Shown here piece by piece: positions 54,988 through 63,900 of a DNA stretch of 64,000 nucleotides (position 1 is its first letter; every line of letters begins with the position of its first letter). The position numbers and the translations under genes were made by a program. This DNA is from Chitinophagaceae bacterium (lineage in GTDB: Bacteria > Bacteroidota > Bacteroidia > Chitinophagales > UBA10324), in NCBI GenBank assembly GCA_016717285.1, contig JADKFU010000004.1, positions 434,001 to 498,000 of the forward strand, in the 5' to 3' direction. The notes under the pieces are model-generated. The model was not told where the DNA came from. It saw only the letters and a program-made list of their open reading frames with translations, and ran no database searches.

Positions 54988-55070
54988 GCGCTATAATCAT
55001 TTATCCCTTCCGGGAAAATCATACTGATAAAAACTACTCTGAAGATCACTTACTTAAAAACCTTATTCAA

Positions 55071-57188
55071 ATGAAAATTCAAGATTTCTACAAGAATACT
55101 GTGTATACGATCAACAATTTAGGGAATGCATGTGCATTTCACTTGTCTCGTTTTTTGTTGCTCTTCCCATTCTTTCTTATTTTATTTTTTTTGCAAAATG
55201 CAACAGCACAAACAGAAACATGGGTTTGGGCACAAAGTGCCGGCGGTATTTTTAATGAAGTGAGAGGTGAGCGGGTTGTGTCTGATAATAACGGCCATGT
55301 AATTGTGGTTGGAACTTTCTCAGCTCCACAAATTACTTTCGGCAGCATCACGCTCAACAATAATGGCGGTGATGATTTATTCATCGTAAAGATGGATACA
55401 AACGGGAATGTTTTATGGGCAAAAAGTGCTGGCGGAGATTATGCGGAAGAAGGGTACTCCGTTGCAGTTGATGACGTGGGAAATGTATATGTTTCAGGAG
55501 AGTTCTGGTCTTCCACTGTTACCTTCGGAAGCAGCACCATCACCAATTCAGGAAGCGCAGATATTTTCCTGGTAAAATATGATGCCGATGGAAATGCAGT
55601 ATGGGCGGTGAATGCTATCGGAACGGATGAAGACAAGAGCAATGCAGTGGCGGTGGATGATGCAGGGAATGTTTATATCACCGGCAGTTATATTTCTAAC
55701 AGTATCAGTTTTGACGGGGTAACACTTGCCAATTCACAGGCAAATTTTGAAGATTTTTTTATTGCTAAATACGACAACAACGGAAATGCCATCTGGGCCA
55801 GGCATGCTTCCGGCGCAGGCAACGACAAAGCTTTTGGAATAGGTACCGATGCTGCGGGAGATGTGGTGGTCACCGGTCATTTTAGTTCAGGAACACTGAA
55901 CTTCGGAACGCAAACGCTTTTCAACAGCGGTGGCTTTGATATATTTATTGTTAAATATGATCAAAACGGAAATTTGGTCTGGGCAAAAAACCCAGGCGGT
56001 AACGGATATGATTTTAATTTTTCTATGGAAATGGATGCTGATGGCAATGCCTACGTTACCGGATATTTTTCTTCTTATCAACTCACTTTCGGCAGCATCA
56101 CCATCACCAATACAGGCGGAGATGATATTTATGTAGTAAAATACGATCCAAGCGGAACAGCATTGTGGGCGCAACAAGCAGGTGGCATTTCTTATGATTA
56201 TGGTTATGATGTATCAGTAGATGGTGCAGGAAACGTATTCCTCACAGGCAATTTTCAATCCTCCAATATTGCTTTCGGAAACATTAATCTTACCAATACC
56301 ACCGGTTATGCCGATTACTTCGTAGTGAAATACAATTCCTCAGGAACCTCCCAATGGGCACTCAACGGAGTGAGTTCTGATTATACTTTTGGAAGAGGTT
56401 GTGGAGCTGATGACGCGGGAAATATTTATGTGACAGGTTTATTTGGCAACAGCACACTTACATTAGGTAACATAACACTTACCACGTTTGCAGGCGCTAC
56501 CGATATGTTTATCGCGCGCTATGGCAGTTCGAATTGCAATACCGTCTATTATGCTGATGCAGACAACGACAGCTATGGAAATGCAGCGGTTACTGTTACC
56601 GGATGCTCGGCTCCTGTTGGATATGTAAGTGACAGCACGGATTGTAATGATGCCGATCCTACTATTTATGGTCCGCTTACCTGGTACGTTGATGCAGACA
56701 ATGACGGATACGGACAACCTGAAATTAATTTAGTGATCAGTTGTGTGCAGCCGGCGGGCTATGTTTCCAACCCTGATGATTGCAATGATTTAAATGCTGC
56801 CATTAATCCCGGCGCAATAGAAATTCCGAACAACGGCATTGATGATGACTGCGATGGATTGGTGGATGAGTTTGGGACAGGCATCAGTGAAGTAGAAAAT
56901 GTTCAATCAATGTTGAGCATTTATCCAAATCCTGCGAAAGAAAGTTTTTTTATTCAACTTGATTTGAATGAGGAAGAAACAGCAGCACTAACGATTGAAA
57001 TACGCAATGTTACCGGTCAAAAAATATATGAAGAAAAAATGCCGGTGAACAAAAATTTATTTTTGAAAGAAATAAAATTCAATCAGAGTGTACCGGAAGG
57101 AATATATTTTCTCACGATAGAGAAGAAAGATGAGCACGATGCATCGAAAAACAAAAAATGGACAGCAACAGTTGTTTATCATCAATAG
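55071..57188 (+). CDS. SBBP-type propeller surface protein with two MopE units and T9SS tail
   Basis: This 705-residue precursor has a long signal peptide ending at ATAQ (about 47). About eight repeats of about 55 residues follow (about 48-500), each with VWAQSAGG, D-GNVY-VTG-F and TFGSITL-N-GGDDIFVVKYD elements. Two MopE-like units (YADADNDSYGN and YVDADNDGYGQ, about 505-610) end in GIDDDCDGLVDE, and a T9SS type A tail (IYPNPAKES) closes the protein. Last of the four-gene T9SS run. Confidence 0.87.
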   Translation: MKIQDFYKNTVYTINNLGNACAFHLSRFLLLFPFFLILFFLQNATAQTETWVWAQSAGGIFNEVRGERVVSDNNGHVIVVGTFSAPQITFGSITLNNNGGDDLFIVKMDTNGNVLWAKSAGGDYAEEGYSVAVDDVGNVYVSGEFWSSTVTFGSSTITNSGSADIFLVKYDADGNAVWAVNAIGTDEDKSNAVAVDDAGNVYITGSYISNSISFDGVTLANSQANFEDFFIAKYDNNGNAIWARHASGAGNDKAFGIGTDAAGDVVVTGHFSSGTLNFGTQTLFNSGGFDIFIVKYDQNGNLVWAKNPGGNGYDFNFSMEMDADGNAYVTGYFSSYQLTFGSITITNTGGDDIYVVKYDPSGTALWAQQAGGISYDYGYDVSVDGAGNVFLTGNFQSSNIAFGNINLTNTTGYADYFVVKYNSSGTSQWALNGVSSDYTFGRGCGADDAGNIYVTGLFGNSTLTLGNITLTTFAGATDMFIARYGSSNCNTVYYADADNDSYGNAAVTVTGCSAPVGYVSDSTDCNDADPTIYGPLTWYVDADNDGYGQPEINLVISCVQPAGYVSNPDDCNDLNAAINPGAIEIPNNGIDDDCDGLVDEFGTGISEVENVQSMLSIYPNPAKESFFIQLDLNEEETAALTIEIRNVTGQKIYEEKMPVNKNLFLKEIKFNQSVPEGIYFLTIEKKDEHDASKNKKWTATVVYHQ

Positions 57189-57200
57189 GGCGACAGACCC

Positions 57201-57425
57201 TCAGTAAATTTTTTTTCCAACACAGTTGATGTGTGCACGCAATTCCTGATTGGTGATGGCTGCAAAGTTCAGCAAGTTAAAATGATACGGCATCAAGGTT
57301 TCTTCATTCAACTCATAGCTGATGGCCACTACTGAATCGTAATTCATCCTTTTTTCTTTCAACGCAAGATCCACATCACTTCCAATTTTTTAGTTGCTTT
57401 TGGCGCGGCTGCGAGTGAAGAGGAG
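57201..57425 (-). pseudogene. Decayed MNT-type nucleotidyltransferase (HEPN/MNT antitoxin-like)
   Basis: On the minus strand one frame reads LLFTRSRAKSN, then a TAA (57390-57392), then KIGSDVDLALKEKR and MNYDSVVAISYELNEETLM, ending HINCVGKKIY before the stop at 57201-57203. GSxA...GSDVDLAL is the minimal-nucleotidyltransferase active site, and the C-terminal half matches the normal family length. The in-frame TAA at the position usually held by Tyr, the TRS spacing oddity before SRAK and the missing N-terminal third mark it as a broken gene. The intact family AMPylates HEPN toxins. The flanking plus-strand sequence up to 57541 is unidentified. Confidence 0.65.
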
Positions 57426-57596
57426 ATTGATCCTGTTGCCTTTCGTGCAATGATTCGCAGAGCTGAGCGGTCAAAGCTAATGACCTTGGATGAGGCAAAT
57501 AAAAAATCTGCTGGATGGATCGGGAAAAGAAAGTCGTCATAAGGCAATATGCTTTTGACGAATTATACATGCGCAGATGAAAAGAATAAGAAACAT

Positions 57597-59786
57597 TTAG
57601 TAGGTGAAAGTGACGCCAACCCCTGCTCCAAAATGACTGTCATAGTTCGCCGAAGCGGACCAACGCTTTGTAAGTATATACCGAAGTCCTAATTCATATT
57701 CCATGTCTGTATTCCACATGCCATCGAAGCGAAGCCGTGAAGTAAGTGCAAGATCATGCCTGCTTATTTGGAAACGAACTTTGCCGGTATGGTCAATACG
57801 CAAATCTGTTTGAAGAAAAAACGGCAGCAGATATTGAATACCTAACGTGGCAACGGTGCGGTTATCTGCATTATCTTCATCGAGGTGTCCATCATTTAAC
57901 TTTCGAATGTCAGTTCCAATATATGTTTTGAAGTATTGCATGCGACCAAAATAACGGCCGAGCGTTATTTCAGTCTCATAGTCCCCGTTATAATTTACCA
58001 TGCCCATTCCATCTAAGACAAAATCCTTATTCATCAACATCGCTTCTGCAAAAACGCCTTGTGTATGTGCGGCGACAGCAGCATGAAAATGAATCATGTT
58101 GTCGTCGCGTTCAAATTTTCTATTGGCGTGCCTGATGGTATCAATTTGAATGTTGGGCGAATCGCTGCCAACGCTGAACACTCTTCCCATGCCACTCATC
58201 ATATGATACAAAATATGACAATGGAAAAACCAGTCGCCCTCATAAGGCGCCGCGAATTCTATGGTATCTGTTTCCATCGGCATTACGTCAAGCACATTTT
58301 TTAATGGCGCATATTCTCCCTGCCCGTTTTTCACCCTGAAAAATTGCCCGTGCAAATGCATCGGGTGCCGCATCATCGAATTGTTATACATGATGATTCT
58401 CACATTTTCACCTTTACGGATCAATATCTTATCTGTTTCCGAAATCGTTTTGTTATTGATGCTCCATTGATAGCGGTTCATATTGCCGGTAAGTTCAAAA
58501 TGCAATTCTGTAAAAGGTGCATCGGGCAATGTTGTTTTTCCGGAAGCACGCAACATCGTATAACTCAGGGTTACTATTTCTTTAACTGACGCGGCGGTCA
58601 TTGTATGATGACTGTGCTGCATTTCCTGCATTTCTTCCACCACTTTATTTTTTTCTTCCCCCTTTTCATCACCTGTTATTTCCGGATACATCACTACATT
58701 CATATCCATGCTCTGCGCACTCATTTTCATTCCCATATCATCCATGCTGCCATCAAAATTCATCATACCATTCATCATTTCCATTCCGTCAAAATATTTT
58801 AATGCAGGAAGCACCGGTGCAGTCATTCTCATTCCATCGCCGATCCAAAGCGCCGTGAAGGATGTACGGTCCTCAGCCGTAGCCTTTAATTGATAGCTCA
58901 TGTTTTCCGGAATGGTAACAATTACATCATACGTTTCAGCTACGGCGATAATCATCCTGTCAACATCAACAGGTACTACTTCCATTCCATCTGAGGCAAC
59001 CACGTTTAGTTTGCTTCCTGCAAATTGAATCCAGAAGTAAGTAGATGCTGATCCATTGATGATACGAAGCCGCACTTTGTCTCCTGCTTTAAATGATGTT
59101 AACTGTTGTTCTGTTTTACCATTCACCAGGAAACGATTGTAGTACACATCGGAAACATCCATCGCAAGCATGCGCAGCCATTCCTGTTTCGCCTTGGTTC
59201 CGAAATGACCATTGAGAGTTGCTTCACCCCAATTTTGTGTTGCATGTTTTTTTATTGCATACCAGTCATTGGCGCTTTTCAGCGAGCGTAATACTTCTTG
59301 TGGTTTTTCATTGGTCCAGTCGCTCAACAATACGGTGAACTCAGGAATTATTGCCTTTTCTTTTTTATGAATGATGAACGCACCATATAATCCTGACTGT
59401 TCCTGCAATGCTGTATGCGAATGATACCAATATGTTCCGTTTTGCACAATCGGAAATGAATAACGATACACCGAATGTGCGGCAATCGGAGCTGAGGTAA
59501 GAAAGGGAACACCATCCTGGTTGTTGGGTAAAATGATTCCATGCCAGTGAATGGATGTTGTTGTATTCATCGCGTTATGGACAAAAATTTCCGCGGTGTC
59601 ACCTTCTGTAAATTCAAGTGTGGGTGCAGGAATTTGTCCGTTGATGGCAATGCCATGTGCTTTTTTTCCGGAATAGTTTACAATGGTGTCGTTCACATAT
59701 AGATCGTACCGGATCGTTTTCTGTCCATAAACTTTTCCGTTTCCAAGAATGAGCATCAGGAAAAGAAACAGGAGTGCTTTATTCAT
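57597..59786 (-). CDS. Multicopper oxidase (CopA-like) with C-terminal CopB-like barrel domain
   Basis: This 729-residue exported protein (signal peptide ending at VYGQ) has three cupredoxin domains (about 25-545) with the four copper-ligand motifs HWHG (80-83), HSHT (122-125), HPMHLHG (474-480) and HCHILYHMMSGM (522 on). A Met-rich insertion (about 325-365, MNGMMNF, MKMSAQSMDMN) is typical of cuprous oxidases that detoxify Cu(I). After about residue 550 an aromatic/beta-strand-rich region (HFHAAVAAHTQGVFAEAML, RVRFQISR, ELGLRYILTKRWS, ending GVGVTFTY) matches the barrel of CopB-type outer-membrane proteins. It is the third gene of the copper operon, 20 bp after the adaptor gene. Confidence 0.92.
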   Translation of the reverse strand: MNKALLFLFLMLILGNGKVYGQKTIRYDLYVNDTIVNYSGKKAHGIAINGQIPAPTLEFTEGDTAEIFVHNAMNTTTSIHWHGIILPNNQDGVPFLTSAPIAAHSVYRYSFPIVQNGTYWYHSHTALQEQSGLYGAFIIHKKEKAIIPEFTVLLSDWTNEKPQEVLRSLKSANDWYAIKKHATQNWGEATLNGHFGTKAKQEWLRMLAMDVSDVYYNRFLVNGKTEQQLTSFKAGDKVRLRIINGSASTYFWIQFAGSKLNVVASDGMEVVPVDVDRMIIAVAETYDVIVTIPENMSYQLKATAEDRTSFTALWIGDGMRMTAPVLPALKYFDGMEMMNGMMNFDGSMDDMGMKMSAQSMDMNVVMYPEITGDEKGEEKNKVVEEMQEMQHSHHTMTAASVKEIVTLSYTMLRASGKTTLPDAPFTELHFELTGNMNRYQWSINNKTISETDKILIRKGENVRIIMYNNSMMRHPMHLHGQFFRVKNGQGEYAPLKNVLDVMPMETDTIEFAAPYEGDWFFHCHILYHMMSGMGRVFSVGSDSPNIQIDTIRHANRKFERDDNMIHFHAAVAAHTQGVFAEAMLMNKDFVLDGMGMVNYNGDYETEITLGRYFGRMQYFKTYIGTDIRKLNDGHLDEDNADNRTVATLGIQYLLPFFLQTDLRIDHTGKVRFQISRHDLALTSRLRFDGMWNTDMEYELGLRYILTKRWSASANYDSHFGAGVGVTFTY

Positions 59787-59806
59787 AAAAAAATTTGTCG
59801 CCTTTC

Positions 59807-60982
59807 TTAATCATGATGCTCTCCCTCTCCTTTGGTCAACTCGCTGAAAAGATAATATGCGCCTTTTACAACTACCTGTTCATCCTTTGAAAACGTTTCC
59901 AAAGGAATGATTTCTGTAAATCCCATATCTGAAGTGCCTGTTCGAACGGACAATTGTCTGAAGGTATGCTGTTCTGCTTCTACAAATATAAAATGATCGT
60001 TGCCATTGCTCACAATAGCTTCAGCAGGCAGTGACATGGCTAGATAATCATCCACATCAATACGGGCTTCAATGAACATTCCCGGCAAAAGATCATCATC
60101 AGCTTCAGAGATTTTTGCATGCGCGATAATTGCCTGCTGATTGTCTTCGAATGCTTTGTTTGTGCTGAAGATGGTTGCCGAATGCGGATGATGCGGATCG
60201 TTTACGATAGAAAAAGTAAGTCGCTGACCGGCTTTTACTTTGGCAATGTCCTGCTCAAAAATTGTAAGGTCGATATGCAGAAAATGATTATCGACAATAT
60301 CAAACAGCACTTTGTTTGGTTCTGCAAATTTTCCGATGCTGATATCAATCATTTTTATATACCCGCTGATGGGAGCCGTGACATTAAACTGTACTTTCAC
60401 GTTGCCCGGCGACAGTGTTGCAGCATTAATTCCAAACACTTTTAATTTCTCTGAAAGAATTTTGTCTTTTGTTACAGCAAGCTGGTAGCCTGATGCTGCC
60501 TGCTGCAGGCTTTTAGAAGAATTGATGTTGTCCTGTTGCAATGATTTTTGTCGCCTGTAATCTTCCTCCATCAATTGCAATTGCAATTGATTCTCGAGAA
60601 AATCCTGTTGCAACTGCAGGAAATCCAGGTTTTCAAGAGTTGCCAGCGATTCACCTTTTTTTACGAAATCCCCTTCATTTACCAGGATGTTTTTCACAAT
60701 CCCGCCCACCAGCACGCTCACCTGCGCTTTATTTTGCGGAGGCAACATCAGTTTGCCATTGGCCTTGAGTGTTGTTTTTAAATTGCGAAACGAAACTGTA
60801 TCTGTTGCCAAACCAATTGCTTTCGTTTGTTCGATTGTTAAATGAACTTCTGATGCAGCATGTTCTTCCTGTTTCGCGTTTTCAGAAGCAGTATTGTCTT
60901 TCTGTTTGCAGGAAAAAAAAGTTGTTGATGCAAGCAAAAGATAAAAAGTATAAAGGAAGTATTTCGTAAGTACGGGTTTCAT
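59807..60982 (-). CDS. RND efflux periplasmic adaptor, CusB/HlyD family (lipoprotein)
   Basis: With ATG 60982 (MKPVLTKYFLYTFYLLLASTT) the 391-residue product has the lipobox FFSC and a short acidic linker. The barrel-sandwich and coiled-coil hairpin (about 60-220, with Gln/Leu-rich helices) and the beta-barrel and membrane-proximal domains of the CusB/CzcB adaptor group follow. It bridges the inner-membrane RND pump and the outer-membrane channel, both of which are encoded upstream as one fused gene whose stop is 10 bp before this ATG. No obvious extra metal-binding N-terminus is seen. Confidence 0.92.
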   Translation of the reverse strand: MKPVLTKYFLYTFYLLLASTTFFSCKQKDNTASENAKQEEHAASEVHLTIEQTKAIGLATDTVSFRNLKTTLKANGKLMLPPQNKAQVSVLVGGIVKNILVNEGDFVKKGESLATLENLDFLQLQQDFLENQLQLQLMEEDYRRQKSLQQDNINSSKSLQQAASGYQLAVTKDKILSEKLKVFGINAATLSPGNVKVQFNVTAPISGYIKMIDISIGKFAEPNKVLFDIVDNHFLHIDLTIFEQDIAKVKAGQRLTFSIVNDPHHPHSATIFSTNKAFEDNQQAIIAHAKISEADDDLLPGMFIEARIDVDDYLAMSLPAEAIVSNGNDHFIFVEAEQHTFRQLSVRTGTSDMGFTEIIPLETFSKDEQVVVKGAYYLFSELTKGEGEHHD

Positions 60983-60992
60983 TTTTTTTCTG

Positions 60993-63900
60993 TTAATGGT
61001 TAAGAAGATAGTTGATATCAATCACCGACTGATTATAGTCATTCAACGTTTGCAGGTATTCACTTTGCATCTGGTAAACCTGTCGAAGGCTTTGAATATA
61101 TTCTACATAATCAATCGCTCCTTCGCGATAACTTTTGTCTGCTACGGCATAAATACGATCTGAAAGATTCAAGCCTTCGTTTTGATAATACTGAAGATTC
61201 GCGCTGTATTTTTCATATTCCTGCAGTGCTTTAACATACGCGGTATTCAACGACCATTTCATTTGTGCTACATCATTCATAGCAATTTCCGACTGCAATT
61301 GTGCTGCCTGTGTTCTTCCGCTTTGGCCCGTTTTAAAAATTGGAATGGAAGTGCCGATACTGTAACCCCAAAATGGAGCTGCTTTATCTAAACTCTGATT
61401 AAATGCGCCAACCTGCAATGCAGGAGCCCACTTGCTTTTCTCCAGTTTCCACTGTGCCACACGCACATTTAATTGCTGCTGTTGGACTTGTAACAATGGG
61501 TTTAACGCGAGTTGGAAAGTGTCAGTTAAAAGTGGTGGAGGCAATGCTTCGAGTGAAGTTTCGGAAGGAACAAGCATTTCAGTACTGCCCGTCCATTGTT
61601 GCAATAGGGTTTGAAAGGCAACTACATCCGATTGTGCCTGCTGCAACTGTATTTGAATTTGTTTCAGTTGCGCCTGTGCGGATATTTTCTCCAACTGATT
61701 GCTTTCACCCACAGTATATTTCTTATCAGCATACACGGAAAAATTTCTGTAAACGCTGTCGAGCCGCAAGAGCAACCGTACTTTTTCTTTTCCATACAAC
61801 ACCTGGTAATAAACAGCGGCCACTTGTTTTTTTACCTCGCTCACTGCTACATTCAATTGCTGTTGCGAAAACTGTATGTTTTGATTTTGCAATTGAGACT
61901 GGCGGGCATACACGGTTGGAAACTGAATGCCTGTTGCAGCAGAAACATTATAGTCGTTTACCTTGCTGTTGATTTGCCCGCCCTGATACGTGATATTCAA
62001 AGGGTCGAGTGTAAAATTTGTTTTTCGCAATACTTCCTGCTGCTGCACAACCAACTGCGCACCTTTGATCGATGGCTGTTGTTGCAACGCGAGTTCAATG
62101 GCCTGTTGCAGTGTGATTGATTTTTCCGGAAGTAATGATGAAGCGGTTGTTAGTTGCTGGGCACTTAATTTCGAAGGAAAGAGAAGGGTCAGCAGCATCA
62201 TCAACCCTAACGTGAGATTTTTAGGTTGGAACATCCTCTTGCCTTCTTTATGAAACAAGCTGTACAACACCGGCAACACTACTAACGTAAGCAGCGTAGA
62301 AGAAATCAGTCCGCCAATTACCACTGTTGCCAAAGGTTTTTGAACTTCGCTTCCGGTACTGTTGCTAAGAGCCATGGGCAGAAATCCAAGTGAAGCAACT
62401 GCCGCAGTGGCCAGCACAGGCCGAAGTCTTGCAGCCGTTCCTTTCAGAATTCTTATGGTAATATCCATTTCTCCTTCCTGTTTTAAGCGGTTGAAATAAC
62501 TGATCAACACAATGCCGTTTAATACTGCCACACCAAACAATGCAATAAATCCAATACCAGCACTGATGCTGAAATTCATGTTGCACAACCAAAGAGCTGC
62601 CACACCGCCGATCGCTGCGAGTGGAATAGCAGAAAAAATAATCAGCGCATCCGTGAGCGAACGAAAAGTGATAAACAACAAGAAGAAAATCAGGAAGAGC
62701 GCTGCGGGAATCGCAATCATCAATCTTCCTTTTGCCTCTTGCAGATTTTTAAAAGTGCCACTGTAATCGAGGTAATAACCTGCAGGTAATTTTAACTGAT
62801 CCGACAATTGTTTTTGAATGTCCATAGCTGTTGATTGAATGTCACGTCCGCGCACATTGGTTTCTACCACAATCCTTCGTTCCCCGTTGTCACGGGAAAT
62901 TTCGGCCGGTGCTGATTGAAAAGAAACCGTTGCGAGTTGTCCTAAAGGAATTTGTGAACCATCCGGCAGCGGCACATAAATATTATTTACCTTTTCTTCA
63001 TCAGCGTCACGATAATCAGCAAGCCGTACTACAAGATCGAAGCGTTTTTCTCCTTCATAAATCACACCTGCTGTTCCACCGGCCAGTGCTGTATTGAGTA
63101 TCCTGTTTACCATCGCAATGTTTAATCCGTATTGAGCAATGCGATCGCGATTGTACTTCACCACTAATTGTGGCATGCCAACAATCTGTTCGACTTTTAT
63201 ATCTGAGGTTCCCTGAACTTTTCCGATGATCGCTGCCACTTCATTTCCCTTCTTATAAAGCAGATCGAGGTTCTCACCAAAAATTTTAATCGCGATATCA
63301 GACTTTACGCCGGCAATCAATTCGTTAAACCGCATTTGAATGGGTTGTTCAAAGGAAAGATTCATACCCGGAATCACGCTCATCTTCTCATTCATCATTT
63401 CAACCATCGATTCATGATCACGTGTGGAAGTCCATTCTTTTTTGTCCTTCATCACAATAATCAAGTCTCCTGATTCAACCGGCATTGGATCAGTGGGCAC
63501 TTCCGATGTTCCGATTTTGCTCACTACTTCATTAACCTCAGGGAAATTTTTCAGCAGTATACTCTCAAGCTGCGTGCTCACGGAAACGGATTGTTGCAGA
63601 TTAGAACCTTGCCGGATGGTTACGTTTGTGGCAAAATCACCTTCATCCAGCTCTGGAATAAATTCACCGCCCAATTGTTGAAATACGAGGAAAGCACCTG
63701 TAAGCAGCAGCAAGGAAACGAGTAGTACTGACTTACGGTACTGCAACATTTTTTGTAAAAAAGGCGCATAGATGATTTGTAACCTGCGAATGAATTTGTC
63801 TGACCAGCTTTCTTTCGCGGTTATTCTTTTTGAAAGAAACAATGAAGACATTAATGGCACATACGTAAGCGACAACAGCAAAGCTCCGATAATAGCAAAG

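Noticed and set aside
57359..57547. 62-codon minus-strand frame and the opposing plus-strand frame ending KRKSS
   Set aside because: Both overlap the MNT remnant, whose frame has a recognisable active-site motif. The plus-strand tail beyond 57426 stays unidentified.
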